Shown here: piece by piece, positions 7,368-15,416 of the stretch
Numbering within the stretch: the stretch's first letter is position 1
Layout: every line of letters starts with the position of its first letter
Source of the DNA: JBOHBN01 sp050698355
GTDB taxonomy: Bacteria > Actinomycetota > Actinomycetes > Streptosporangiales > WHST01
Assembly: GCA_050698355.1 (NCBI GenBank)
Contig: JBOHBN010000341.1
Coordinates: 1 to 45,621, forward strand
Reading direction: 5' to 3'
DNA: 45,621 bases
Made by a program: the position numbers and the translations under genes
The notes under the pieces: generated by a model
What the model was told of the DNA's origin: nothing
Database searches by the model: none
What the model saw: only the letters and a program-made list of their open reading frames with translations

Positions 7368-8710
7368 CGAGAGGTGCGGCCGCGCGCCTAGCGCCCTCGC
7401 AACGGCGCCGCGAGCAGCGCGGCTGGTACTTCTACGACTGGGCGAACTCGGTGTTCCCCACGACGGTGCTGACGGTGTTCCTCGGACCGTACCTGACCGA
7501 GATCACCCGGGCCGCCGCAGGCGCGGACGGCCTGGTCCACCCGCTCGGGATCCCGGTGGCCGCGGGGTCCTTCTTCCCGTACGCGGTGTCGGTCGGCACC
7601 GTCGTCCAGGTCATCGCGCTGCCCATCACCGGGACGATCGCCGACAGGTCACGGCATCTGAAGGAGCTGCTGGCGGCGTTCGCGCTCACCGGCGCCCTCG
7701 CGACCGCCGCAATGTTTTTCCTTGCCGGGTCCCGCTACCTGCTCGGCGGTGCGCTGTTCCTCGTCGCGAACACCGCTCTCGGCATGTCCGTCGTGGTGTA
7801 CAACGCCTTCCTCAACCAGATCGCGACGCCCGACGAGCGCGACGGGGTGTCGTCGCGGGGCTGGGCGGTCGGGTACCTCGGCGGCGGCGTGCTGCTCGGG
7901 CTCAACCTGGTGCTGTACCTCGGCCACGAGTCGCTCGGCCTGCAGTCGGGCACGGCGGTGCGGTTGTGCCTGCTGTCCGCCGGCGTGTGGTGGGCCGCGT
8001 TCACCGCGATCCCGCTGCGTGCGCTGCGCAACCGCGAGCCGTCGCGCGTCGAGCACGGCGGACGCCTCACCGCCGGGTTCGCGCAGCTCGGCCGGACCCT
8101 CGGCGGGCTGCGCCGCTACCCCCGCACGCTGCTCTTCCTCGTCGCGTTCCTGCTGTACAACGACGGCATCCAGACCGTCATCGCGCTGGCCGCCACGTAC
8201 GGCGCGCAGGAGCTGGGGCTCGAGCAGCAGGTGCTGATCTCGACCATCCTGATGGTGCAGTTCGTGGCAGTGATCGGCGCGCTGTCGCTGGGCCGCCTGG
8301 CACGCATCTTCGGCACGAAGCGGGTGGTGCTGGCGAGCCTCTTGCTCTGGACGCTCGTGGTGATCGCTGCGTACTTCCTGCAGGCGGGCGCGGCGACGCA
8401 GTTCTACGTGCTGGGCGCGTTCATCGCGATCGTGCTCGGCGGCAGCCAGGCACTGTCGCGATCGCTGTTCTCCCAGCTCATCCCGCCCGGCCGGGAGGCG
8501 GAGTACTTCGGCTTCTACGAGATCAGCGACAAGGGCACGAGCTGGATCGGGCCGCTGGTGTTCGGGCTCGCGCTGCAGGTCACCGGTTCGTACCGGATCG
8601 CGATCGTGTCCCTCATCGTGTTCTTCGTGGTCGGGTTCGTGCTGCTGGCGGCGACGAATATCCCGCGCGCGGTGCGCGAGGCCGGGAACCCGGTGCCTGA
8701 GAGGATCTGA
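7364..8710 (+). CDS. UMF1-family major facilitator transporter
   Basis: 448 residues from a GTG that overlaps the GDPD stop. The opening GWYFYDWANSVFPTTVLTVF is diagnostic of the UMF1/Atg22-like MFS family, and about 12 hydrophobic segments follow. Other family marks are GTIADRSRHLK after helix 2, NAFLNQIATPDERDGVSSRG before helix 5, and LSRSLFSQLIPPGREAEYFG in the C-terminal half. These permeases sit in the cytoplasmic membrane. Atg22 exports amino acids from yeast vacuoles, but bacterial substrates are not established. Coupling to the GDPD hints at export or uptake of a phospholipid breakdown product, which is inference. Confidence 0.88.
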   Translation: MTRGAAARLAPSQRRREQRGWYFYDWANSVFPTTVLTVFLGPYLTEITRAAAGADGLVHPLGIPVAAGSFFPYAVSVGTVVQVIALPITGTIADRSRHLKELLAAFALTGALATAAMFFLAGSRYLLGGALFLVANTALGMSVVVYNAFLNQIATPDERDGVSSRGWAVGYLGGGVLLGLNLVLYLGHESLGLQSGTAVRLCLLSAGVWWAAFTAIPLRALRNREPSRVEHGGRLTAGFAQLGRTLGGLRRYPRTLLFLVAFLLYNDGIQTVIALAATYGAQELGLEQQVLISTILMVQFVAVIGALSLGRLARIFGTKRVVLASLLLWTLVVIAAYFLQAGAATQFYVLGAFIAIVLGGSQALSRSLFSQLIPPGREAEYFGFYEISDKGTSWIGPLVFGLALQVTGSYRIAIVSLIVFFVVGFVLLAATNIPRAVREAGNPVPERI

Positions 8711-8737
8711 GGGACGACGGCGAAGGAGGAGCTGACC

Positions 8738-9916
8738 ATGCCCGAGGAAGTCCTGGTCGAACGGCTACGCGGCCTCGGCACGACCATCTTCGCCGAGATG
8801 TCCGGCCTCGCCGTACGCACCGGATCGATCAACCTGGGGCAGGGCTTCCCCGACACCGACGGCCCCGACGAGATCCTCGGCCGGGCAGCCGCCGCGATCA
8901 CCGGGCACGAGGCGAACCAGTACGCGCCCGGGCCGGGCTTCCCCGCGCTGCGCGAGGCCGTCGCCGGGCACCGGCGCCGGTTCTACGGTCTCGAGTACGA
9001 CCCGGACACCGAGATCCTCATCACCGCCGGCGCCACCGAGGCCATCGCCGCGGCGCTGCTCGCCCTCGTCGAACCCGGCAGCGAGGTCGTGGCCCTGGAG
9101 CCGTACTACGACTCGTACGCCGCCGGCATCGCGCTCGCGGGCGGCACACGCAAGCCGGTGCCGCTGCGGCCGCCGGACTTCGCCTTCGACACGGCCGCCC
9201 TGCGCGCGGCCGTCACGCCCAACACCAGGGTGCTGCTGCTCAACTCACCCCACAATCCCAGCGGCGCGGTGCTCACCCGGGCGGACCTGGACGCGATCGC
9301 CGATGTCGTACGCGAGCACGACCTCATCGTGATCACCGACGAGGTGTACGAGCACCTCGCGTACGACCGGCCGCACATCCCGTTCGCCTCCCTTCCGGGC
9401 ATGCGCGACCGCACCGTGTCGATCTCCTCGGGCGGCAAGACGTTCGCCGTCACCGGCTGGAAGACCGGCTGGGTGTGCGCGCCGCCGCACCTGGTGCAGG
9501 CGGTGACGACGGCCAAGCAGTTCCTCACGTTCACTGCGAACGGCCCGTTCCAGCTCGCCGTCGCGGAGGCGCTCGCGCTGCCCGACGCGTACTTCACCGA
9601 GCTCAACGAGGGCATGCGCAAGCGCCGTGACCTGCTCTGCGAGGGCCTCGCGGACGTCGGGTTCGAGGTCTACGTCCCGTCGGGTACGTACTTCGTGACC
9701 ACCGACGTTCGCCCGCTCGGCTTCGACGACGGCCTGTCGCTGTGCCGCACGCTGCCGGAACGGTGCGGTGTCGTCGCCGTGCCGCATCAGGTCTTCTACG
9801 ACGACAAGGAAGCGGGACGCCACCTGGTCCGGTGGGCGTTCTGCAAGCGCACCGACGTGCTGGCAGAAGCTGTCAACCGATTGCACGCACTGCGTAAGAA
9901 CGTGTTTGGAAACTAG
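8738..9916 (+). CDS. PLP-dependent aminotransferase (class I/II, DapC/kynurenine-aminotransferase-like), C-terminus altered by an insertion
   Basis: 392 residues. Fold-type I motifs are clear: INLGQGFPDTDGPDEI at the start, APGPGFPALREAVA, NSPHNPSGAVL, DEVYEHLAYD, and the PLP lysine Lys234 in SSGGKTFAVTGWKTGW. It resembles N-succinyldiaminopimelate or kynurenine/glutamine transaminases; the exact substrate is open. AAGGAGGAG precedes the ATG, 27 bases after the transporter stop, so it closes a three-gene unit. The last five residues (NVFGN), all but the first base of the lysine codon before them, and the stop codon lie inside the MITE-like element at 9898-10015. Removing the element plus one TAA copy gives an ending of K-G-G-R-stop instead. 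The fold should be unaffected. Confidence 0.88.
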   Translation: MPEEVLVERLRGLGTTIFAEMSGLAVRTGSINLGQGFPDTDGPDEILGRAAAAITGHEANQYAPGPGFPALREAVAGHRRRFYGLEYDPDTEILITAGATEAIAAALLALVEPGSEVVALEPYYDSYAAGIALAGGTRKPVPLRPPDFAFDTAALRAAVTPNTRVLLLNSPHNPSGAVLTRADLDAIADVVREHDLIVITDEVYEHLAYDRPHIPFASLPGMRDRTVSISSGGKTFAVTGWKTGWVCAPPHLVQAVTTAKQFLTFTANGPFQLAVAEALALPDAYFTELNEGMRKRRDLLCEGLADVGFEVYVPSGTYFVTTDVRPLGFDDGLSLCRTLPERCGVVAVPHQVFYDDKEAGRHLVRWAFCKRTDVLAEAVNRLHALRKNVFGN

Positions 9917-10015
9917 CCATGTGACCGGGGTGGACCGGAGTCGTCAACGTGTCGGTGCTGTCTCACGTCCGAGCCGCAAAGGGTTCACCTCGACTTCACC
10001 TTTCCAAACACGTTC
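9898..10015. mobile_element. 118-bp MITE-like element with 15-bp terminal inverted repeats and TAA duplication
   Basis: GAACGTGTTTGGAAA (9898-9912) is repeated perfectly inverted as TTTCCAAACACGTTC (10001-10015). Both outer ends are flanked by TAA (9895-9897 and 10016-10018), a 3-bp target duplication. The 88-bp interior has no open frame of note, so it would need a transposase in trans. A short TNA-type target suggests an IS5-like parent, which is an inference. It sits across the stop codon of the aminotransferase gene and ends 36 bases before the rbpA promoter. Confidence 0.75.
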
Positions 10016-10050
10016 TAAGGGTGGACGTTAGAGTCGAGAGTGGTCGCAGG

Positions 10051-10078
10051 GGAATCCTGCGGGTTCACGCCAGCGTTG
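10051..10078 (+). promoter_or_regulatory. SigR-type (disulfide-stress ECF sigma) promoter of rbpA
   Basis: GGAAT (10051-10055), preceded by GG, is followed after 19 bases by GTTG (10075-10078). This matches the known SigR/SigH consensus GGAAT-N18/19-GTT. It ends 33 bases before the rbpA ATG. In Streptomyces coelicolor rbpA is a SigR target, so both motif and location fit. Confidence 0.7.
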
Positions 10079-10111
10079 TACCAGACGAAGTCAAGCGGGA
10101 GGACACTCGAG

Positions 10112-10510
10112 ATGGCTGAGCGATCCCTCAGGGGCACCCGCCTCGGGTCGATGAGCTACGAAGACGACCGCGACACCGACCTGGCACCGCGGCAGGAGAT
10201 CGCCTACGACTGCCCGCAGGCGCACGCCGTGGTGGTGACCTTCGCCGAGGAAGCGGAGATCCCCTCCACCTGGGAGTGCCGCACCTGCGGCATGACCGCG
10301 TTCCGGCGGGACGCCGAGCAGGACGAGGAGAAGAAGGCCAAGACCCAGCGCACGCACTGGGACATGCTGCTGGAGCGTCGCTCCATCGACGAGCTCGAGC
10401 AGCTGCTCGAGGAGCGCCTGGAGCTGCTGCGCCAGAACAAGCCGTCCGGCGGCACAAAGCCGTCCGGCGGCACCAAGCAGTCCGGCGGCAGCGGCAAGCG
10501 CAGCGCCTGA
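10112..10510 (+). CDS. rbpA: RNA polymerase-binding protein RbpA
   Basis: 132 residues. The N-terminal tail and core are typical: SLRGTRLGSMSYEDDR, a zinc-ribbon-like core with Cys34, His38, Cys56 and Cys59 (YDCPQAH and WECRTCGM), then the sigma-interacting helix RTHWDMLLERRSIDELEQLL. RbpA binds RNA polymerase and the primary sigma factor and stabilises the open complex; it is essential or growth-promoting in actinobacteria. I start at the ATG at 10112, with GGGAGGA at 10097-10103. Unusually, the C-terminus carries a threefold KPSGGT-type repeat (residues about 110-126), encoded by near-identical 18-bp units, making a flexible Ser/Gly tail. It converges on fxsA. Confidence 0.96.
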   Translation: MAERSLRGTRLGSMSYEDDRDTDLAPRQEIAYDCPQAHAVVVTFAEEAEIPSTWECRTCGMTAFRRDAEQDEEKKAKTQRTHWDMLLERRSIDELEQLLEERLELLRQNKPSGGTKPSGGTKQSGGSGKRSA

Positions 10511-10605
10511 GCGGCCGCCCGTACCGTTCGCGTTCGCGGTGTCGGTCGGGGTTTCTGAAAAGGCACTTGCCTCGATGAACCGGGACTTGCCGCGATCTGC
10601 GAACG

Positions 10606-11103
10606 CTACGCGCTCTTCTCGTCGCCGTCGCGGTGTACGACGCGGCCCTGCACGACACCGCCTGGTGGCGCGCTGCCAGGCGCGGGCGCGCTGCCAGGCG
10701 CGGACCCGCCATCGCGCATGCCGGGCGACATCACCGCGCCGCCGAGGCGGCTGCGTACCGCGCGCCCGAGCAGCCGGCGCATCAGCGGCCGCGTGGGCGG
10801 CAGCACGGCGATCACGCCCGCGACGTCGGTGACGAAGCCGGGGAACGCGATGAGCGCACCGCCGAGCAGTATCGCGCCGGCGTCGGCCACCTCGCGCTCC
10901 GGCAGCTCCCCCGCATTCATCGCCTCCCGAAGACGCGACCAGACCCGGCTGGCCATGCGCTTGACGAGCCACGCGCCGACCGCGCTGGACACGACGAGCA
11001 GCAGCAGGGTCCACCAGCCGATCGCGTACGCGACCATCACGATGACGAACACCTCGAGCGCGGGCACGCCCACCGCGAGCAGCGCCAACAAGAGTCGCCG
11101 CAT
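10606..11103 (-). CDS. fxsA: FxsA family membrane protein
   Basis: 165 residues from the ATG at 11103. Four hydrophobic segments lie in the first 105 residues: LLLALLAVGVPALEVFVIVM with the family's P-x-x-E, WWTLLLLVVSSAVGAWLVK, ILLGGALIAFPGFVTDVAGV with the G-A-L-x-x-x-P-G-F-x-T-D signature, and a short last one. The cytosolic tail is rich in Gly/Ala/Pro/Ser and includes an internal direct repeat (PGSAPAPGSAP). FxsA was named in E. coli for suppressing F exclusion of phage T7; its biochemical role is unknown. Its start codon abuts the ppm1 stop, so it is the last gene of lnt-ppm1-fxsA. Confidence 0.9.
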   Translation of the reverse strand: MRRLLLALLAVGVPALEVFVIVMVAYAIGWWTLLLLVVSSAVGAWLVKRMASRVWSRLREAMNAGELPEREVADAGAILLGGALIAFPGFVTDVAGVIAVLPPTRPLMRRLLGRAVRSRLGGAVMSPGMRDGGSAPGSAPAPGSAPPGGVVQGRVVHRDGDEKSA

Positions 11104-11843
11104 CAGCGCCTCCCCTCGAACGGGTGCCGCAGCCCCCACAGCGTGACCCGCGCGAACGCCTCCGCGACGATCTGGCTGTTCATCTTGCTCGTCCCCGCTG
11201 TGCGGTCGACGAACTCGATCGGCACCTCCGCGACCCGGAAGCCCGCACGCAGTGCGCGCAGCACCAGGTCGACCTGGAAGCAGTAGCCCGCCGAGGCGAC
11301 CTCGCCGAGCCCGATCTTGTCGAGCACGACGGCGCGGTACGCGCGGAACCCGGCCGTGGCGTCACGTACGGGGATGCCCAGCGCCAGTCGCGCGTAGGTG
11401 TTCGCGCAGCGGGAGATCATTTCGCGGTGCAGCGGCCAGTTCACGACGACCCCACCGGGGACCCATCGCGAACCGATGACGACGTCGGCGCGGTCGAGCT
11501 CGGCGAGCAGGCGCGGCAGCTGCTCGGGCTGGTGCGAGCCGTCCGCGTCCATCTCGACCAGGACATCGAACCGGCGCTCGAGCCCCCAGTGGAACCCTGC
11601 GACGTACGCGGTGCCGAGCCCCTGCTTGCCTGTGCGGTGCAAGACGTGCACGCGCGGGTCGGCGACCGCGAACCCGTCGGCGAGCTGGCCGGTGCCGTCC
11701 GGGCTGCCGTCGTCGACCACGAGCATGTGCGCGTCCGGTACGGCAGCGCGTACGCGGCTCACCGCCGTCTCGATGTTCGCGCGCTCGTTGTAGGTCGGTA
11801 CGACGACCAGCACACGGCTGTGCAGCGGACCCTCAGCGCCCAT
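11103..11843 (-). CDS. ppm1: Polyprenol monophosphomannose synthase (GT2)
   Basis: 246 residues of GT-A fold. VLVVVPTYNERANIE opens the nucleotide-binding region. MLVVDDGSPDGT and the metal-binding EMDADGSHQPEQLP (D-x-D) follow, then VIGSRWVPGG and the acceptor-side VPIEFVDRTAGTSKM. It transfers mannose from GDP-mannose to polyprenyl phosphate on the inner membrane face, feeding lipoglycan and protein O-mannosylation. The protein lacks the membrane domains of eukaryotic enzymes. The start overlaps the lnt coding end by 11 bases. In mycobacteria the Ppm1 and Lnt-type domains are physically joined or interact; here they are separate proteins kept in one transcript. Confidence 0.92.
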   Translation of the reverse strand: MGAEGPLHSRVLVVVPTYNERANIETAVSRVRAAVPDAHMLVVDDGSPDGTGQLADGFAVADPRVHVLHRTGKQGLGTAYVAGFHWGLERRFDVLVEMDADGSHQPEQLPRLLAELDRADVVIGSRWVPGGVVVNWPLHREMISRCANTYARLALGIPVRDATAGFRAYRAVVLDKIGLGEVASAGYCFQVDLVLRALRAGFRVAEVPIEFVDRTAGTSKMNSQIVAEAFARVTLWGLRHPFEGRR

Positions 11844-13407
11844 CGAGCCTCCCGTCCCGTCGCCGCCGCCACAGGGCTCCGAGCAGCGCCAGCAGCCCGA
11901 TGGCCACGAGCACGCGCTCCGGCCAGGCGCCGACCCGGTCGGCGAGAGTCATCCCGTGGCCGAGCTGCATGGTCTCGACGAAGGACGCGCGGGTGAACTG
12001 CTGGGACTTGTCGATCACGCTGCCGTCCGCCCGGACGAGCGCGCTGATCCCGCTCGTCGCCGCGATCGCGACCGGCCGGCCGTGTTCGATGGCACGCATC
12101 CGCGACATGGCGAACTGCTGGTCGAGCTGCAGCGTGCCGCCGTACGTGGCGTTGTTGGTCTGCACGGCGAGCAGCTGGCTTCCCTTGGCCGCGTCTCGCA
12201 TCGCGTCATCGTAGGCGACCTCGTAGCACATGACCGCACCGACGCGTACCCCGCCGATGTGCAGCCGGCCGGGCTTGTCGCCTGGTACGAAATTCCCCAC
12301 CTGGGCGAGCCGGTCGCCGAAGAGCGAGGTCAGCAAATCGCGCATCGGCAGGTACTCGCCGAACGGCACCAGGTGCCGCTTCGCGTACCGCTCGCCGGGC
12401 CCGGTCTGCGGGTCCCAGACGATGCCGGTGTTCTTGAGGTGCTTGCCGCCGTCGACCTCCACCAGGGCGCCGACCAGGATCGGCGCGCCGATGTCCTTCG
12501 CGGCCGAGCTGATCAGGGCACCGGCATCGGCGTTCTTCAGCGGGTCGATGTCGCTCGCGTTCTCCGGCCACACCACGAGGTCGGGCTGGGCGGCCCTTCC
12601 GGCGGCGACCTTCGCGGCGAGCTCATGCGTCGCCTTGGCGTGGTTGCGCAGGACGGCCTCGCGCTGGCCGAGGAAGTCCAGGCCGAGTCGCGGGACGTTG
12701 CCCTGGACGACCGCGACCTCGGCGGTCTCACCGGACGGGCTGGCCGGCGGTACGGCGAGCCCGCACGAGGCGATCACGGCCGCGGCGGCGGTGGCGCCGG
12801 CCGGCCTCACCCACTGCCGCGGCGCGGTCAACGCCCGAAGCGCCGCCCAGGCGAGCAGCCCCCCGGTGAGCGCGACGGCGAAGGTGACCAGCGGCGCGCC
12901 GCCCACCGCGATGAGCTTGGTGTAGGGCGAGTCGGTCTGGCTGAAGGCGAGCCGGCCCCAGCTGAACCCGCCGAACGGGACCCGGTCGCGGAGGAACTCC
13001 TGGCCGACCCACAGTGCCGCGGCCCACAGTGGCCAGAAGCGCAGCCGGCTGACCAGCGCCAAACCGACGCCGAGCAGGGCGAGGTACACGCTCTCGCAGA
13101 TGGAAAGCGCCACCCACGCGTCGTACCCGATGACCTGGACCCAGAGCACCAGGATCGGGAAGAACGCGAGCCCGTGGACCCCGCCGAGCAACAACCCCAT
13201 GCGTAGCCGCTGCCGGTAGACAGCGACGACGAGGAGCGCGACGGCCAGCGGCGCCAGCGGCCACCAGTACGTACGGGGAAACGCCAGCACCAGAGCCCCG
13301 CCGCTCGCGGCCGCGCACGCGATCGCCCAACCGAGCGGCAACCGCCGTGGCCCCGCCCGACCGCGGTCCGCGCCGACGTCGACGGGCTCGGTGAGCGTGC
13401 GTGTCAT
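11833..13407 (-). CDS. lnt: Apolipoprotein N-acyltransferase
   Basis: 524 residues. About seven membrane helices fill residues 25-230, then a periplasmic nitrilase-type domain runs from VAVVQGNVPRLGLDF, followed by a final helix (VLVAIGLLALLGALW). The catalytic triad is complete: Glu282 in WPENASD, Lys343 in AKRHLVPFGEYLPM, Cys394 in AVMCYEVAYDD. It adds the third acyl chain to the N-terminal cysteine of lipoproteins at the membrane, which fits the two Tat-type lipoproteins encoded later in this window. It is first in lnt-ppm1-fxsA. The start at 13407 (MTRTLTEPVD) leaves about 20 residues before helix 1. A palindrome lies 40 bases upstream. Confidence 0.93.
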   Translation of the reverse strand: MTRTLTEPVDVGADRGRAGPRRLPLGWAIACAAASGGALVLAFPRTYWWPLAPLAVALLVVAVYRQRLRMGLLLGGVHGLAFFPILVLWVQVIGYDAWVALSICESVYLALLGVGLALVSRLRFWPLWAAALWVGQEFLRDRVPFGGFSWGRLAFSQTDSPYTKLIAVGGAPLVTFAVALTGGLLAWAALRALTAPRQWVRPAGATAAAAVIASCGLAVPPASPSGETAEVAVVQGNVPRLGLDFLGQREAVLRNHAKATHELAAKVAAGRAAQPDLVVWPENASDIDPLKNADAGALISSAAKDIGAPILVGALVEVDGGKHLKNTGIVWDPQTGPGERYAKRHLVPFGEYLPMRDLLTSLFGDRLAQVGNFVPGDKPGRLHIGGVRVGAVMCYEVAYDDAMRDAAKGSQLLAVQTNNATYGGTLQLDQQFAMSRMRAIEHGRPVAIAATSGISALVRADGSVIDKSQQFTRASFVETMQLGHGMTLADRVGAWPERVLVAIGLLALLGALWRRRRDGRLDGR

Positions 13408-13446
13408 CGGCGGTCATGCGGGTGCGATGGCATGACCCCACGCTAC

Positions 13447-13504
13447 CCGCAATGTGTCAGTGCCTCAGCCCGCTATGACGGGCTGAGGCACTGACACATT
13501 GCGG
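13447..13504. repeat. 58-bp perfect palindrome, TGTCAGT hairpin family (copy 1)
   Basis: Two perfect 26-bp arms (13447-13472 and 13479-13504) flank the six-base loop CTATGA. The core is TGTCAGTGCCTCAGCCCG. Copies 2 and 3 are at 17788-17833 and 20822-20865. It lies 40 bases upstream of lnt, in its leader or promoter, so it is not simply a terminator for lnt. Confidence 0.85.
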
Positions 13505-13918
13505 CAAAGACGACAGGGAGAGGACCCGCGCCACCCTTCGGACCGACCACGGAACTCACCGGCTGCCAGCTCGCGATCGTTGTCTACTGGATGTGCGGGT
13601 CCTCCCTGGTCGCCACCCCCCGGACCGTCGAACGTGCTCTTCCCGGGCGCCCACCTTCCGCCTGGTACCTAGCGACGGCGCCCCACCGATCACGCCCCGC
13701 CTAGGCGCAGGAGCGACCCGGTTCGAGACGTTCCTTCGTCGGTTGTCCGCGGTGGACTCGGAAAAACGTAGCCCCCGTCTCGGGGGCGCTGTCAACTCGA
13801 CGCTGACCTGCGGAAACACGCAACTGTGCAGGTCACGCGGGCTGTGCTGTCGCAAGAATTTTCGCGACTTTCTCGGCAAGTCTGCCTACGCAGAGCGTGA
13901 TGGTGTGGTAACGCAGGC
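13505..13918. other. Intergenic region without a supported gene
   Basis: This stretch is downstream of the Lrp/AsnC gene and upstream of lnt. An Arg-rich minus-strand open frame (13556-13879) has no recognisable domain and I do not call it. The part at 13830-13880 is less GC-rich than its surroundings (AAGAATTTTCGCGACTTTC). It contains a 7-bp hairpin (GACCTGC 13805-13811 with GCAGGTC 13828-13834), and the strong hairpin listed separately at 13762-13787. A TTGACA on the minus strand (13790-13795) could be a -35 element, but its -10 match (TACGTT) is 19 bases away and inside that hairpin. Confidence 0.4.
13762..13787 (-). terminator. Intrinsic-type terminator after the Lrp/AsnC gene
   Basis: Read on the minus strand, GCCCCCG-AGA-CGGGGGC forms a perfect 7-bp GC stem with a three-base loop (13771-13787), followed by TACG and a run of five T (13762-13766). 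It lies about 130 bases after the regulator's stop codon. The T-run is displaced by four bases from the stem, so efficiency may be modest. Confidence 0.55.
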
Positions 13919-14359
13919 TTACAGTGCCGGGGACCGGCCCTCGTACGGGGTGGACAGCACCACGGTCGTGCGGGTCGTGACGTTCGCCGAGCTGCGTATC
14001 CGCGCCAGCAGCGACTCCAGCGCCACCGGCGACTCCACCCGCACCTTGAGAATGTAGGACTCCTCGCCTGCCACGCTGTGACAGGCCTCGATCTCGGTGA
14101 TCGGCGCGAGCCGCTCCGCCGTGTCGTCGGGCGCGGCCGGGTCGATCGGGCGTACGGAGATGAACGCGGTGAGCGGCAGGCCCACCTGCTCATGGTCAAG
14201 GACGGCAGTGTACCCCTTGATGACACCCCGCTCCCCCAGCCGGCGCACCCGCTGGTGCACCGCAGAGACCGACAGCCCCGTCTCCTTGGCCAGGTCGGTG
14301 AAGCTCATCCGCCCGTCGTCGGCGAGCAGCGCGACGATGCGCCTGTCTAGGTCCTCCAC
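13919..14359 (-). CDS. Lrp/AsnC family transcriptional regulator
   Basis: 146 residues from the GTG at 14359 (VEDLDRRIVALL). The N-terminal winged helix-turn-helix spans residues 3-60, with MSFTDLAKETGLSVSAVHQRVRRLGERGVIKGY. The C-terminal RAM/AsnC ligand domain begins near LPLTAFISVRP and contains EIEACHSVAGEESYILKVRV. The domain order and length match single-copy Lrp paralogs that sense amino acids and form octamers. A much longer open frame upstream has no homology and is discarded. The regulator does not sit beside a clear target; the downstream neighbour 14419-15399 is on the same strand but upstream of it by 59 bases. Confidence 0.92.
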   Translation of the reverse strand: MEDLDRRIVALLADDGRMSFTDLAKETGLSVSAVHQRVRRLGERGVIKGYTAVLDHEQVGLPLTAFISVRPIDPAAPDDTAERLAPITEIEACHSVAGEESYILKVRVESPVALESLLARIRSSANVTTRTTVVLSTPYEGRSPAL

Positions 14360-14418
14360 GCCAGCAGAGTAGTGCTCAGCGACCGCGGATGCGGGACCAA
14401 CACGGATTGCCGTGCCGT

Positions 14419-15399
14419 TCAGGTGTAGTTGTTCGTGGCGGTGACGTGCGCCGGGTGGGTAGCGCGCCACTGGTCGATGCTGAGCGGGAGGGTGCGGTCG
14501 GCGAGGCCATGCAGCATCGCGCCCTCGCCGCGCTCCGGCATCGTCCCGCTGTAGCCGACGTACGCCACCACGCCCGGCGCCGATTCCCAGGCGAGCGTCG
14601 CGTTGCCGCCGCCCACCGACGAGAGAACGGCCGGGTGCCCGCGCACGCTCCCCGAAACGCGCGGCTCGCTGCCGCTCGCGGCGTACAACCGGTCCTCGAA
14701 CGCCGCGCCGCGGGCGAGCGCGGTGTAGACGACCCCGTTCACCTTGCCCGCCGCTATCAGCTCTGCCGGGCCGTACTGCGCCTCGCGCACGTGCGGCGAC
14801 CGGTACGGCTCGGGCTGGAACACGATGGTGTAGCCGTCCGGGGCCCGCACCCACGGCCGCCCGTGCACGACCCGGGTCGCCGCGGCGATGCGTATCAGGT
14901 CCTCCCGCCCCAGGTCACCGCGGATCCGCGCGTAGTGCCCGTGCAACGGCCAGACGACCGCGTCAGGGAACGCCGTGCCGGCGGCGTCGCCGACTGCCAC
15001 ACGCTGGGTGCCGCGCTGCGGTGACACGGGGTACGTGACCACGGCACCGTGCCGGCCGAGCGACCCGTCGTCCCGGCGGACGATCGCCGCCCATGGACCC
15101 TTGGTCGCGTCGTGGTCGCGCTGGTCGAGGGTGTGGCCGAATGCCGAGCGCCGGCTCAGCATGACCGCCGCCGTCTGGTTCGGATCCACTGTGGGACTCG
15201 GCACGGCCGCGACCGTGCCGGTCGCGGACATCGATGACCCCGACGCGACCGGCGACTGTTCCGCGTCTCCCCCGCCCCCGGCACGCAGGGCAAGGGCGGC
15301 GACCACCGCGGCGACCACAACGACAATACCGACGCCCCCCAGCCACCGCGGCGGCCGCCACCGGGGGCCGTCCGGTCCGTGGCTGATGACGTCGCTCAT
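14419..15399 (-). CDS. Membrane-anchored protein of unknown function
   Basis: 326 residues from the ATG at 15399, which has GGGAGA nine bases before it; an ATG at 15408 is the alternative. A short cytosolic tail with several Arg is followed by a single membrane helix (about residues 20-40, WLGGVGIVVVVAAVVAALAL). A Gly/Ser/Thr-rich linker then leads to an extracellular domain of about 260 residues with WPLHGHYARI and RVVHGRPWVRAPDGYTIVFQ, rich in beta-strand patterns. I recognise no catalytic motif. It might be an anti-sigma-like or sensor extracellular domain, but nothing in the sequence shows this. Confidence 0.75.
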   Translation of the reverse strand: MSDVISHGPDGPRWRPPRWLGGVGIVVVVAAVVAALALRAGGGGDAEQSPVASGSSMSATGTVAAVPSPTVDPNQTAAVMLSRRSAFGHTLDQRDHDATKGPWAAIVRRDDGSLGRHGAVVTYPVSPQRGTQRVAVGDAAGTAFPDAVVWPLHGHYARIRGDLGREDLIRIAAATRVVHGRPWVRAPDGYTIVFQPEPYRSPHVREAQYGPAELIAAGKVNGVVYTALARGAAFEDRLYAASGSEPRVSGSVRGHPAVLSSVGGGNATLAWESAPGVVAYVGYSGTMPERGEGAMLHGLADRTLPLSIDQWRATHPAHVTATNNYT

Positions 15400-15416
15400 G
15401 CCAGCCATTCTCCCGC

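Noticed and set aside
8738..9916. Naming the aminotransferase dapC
   Set aside because: The motifs fit several class I/II aminotransferases, including kynurenine/glutamine types, and no diaminopimelate gene is adjacent.
13556..13879. Arg-rich minus-strand open frame of 107 codons
   Set aside because: No domain or codon-use support, and the terminator-like hairpin at 13762-13787 cuts through it.
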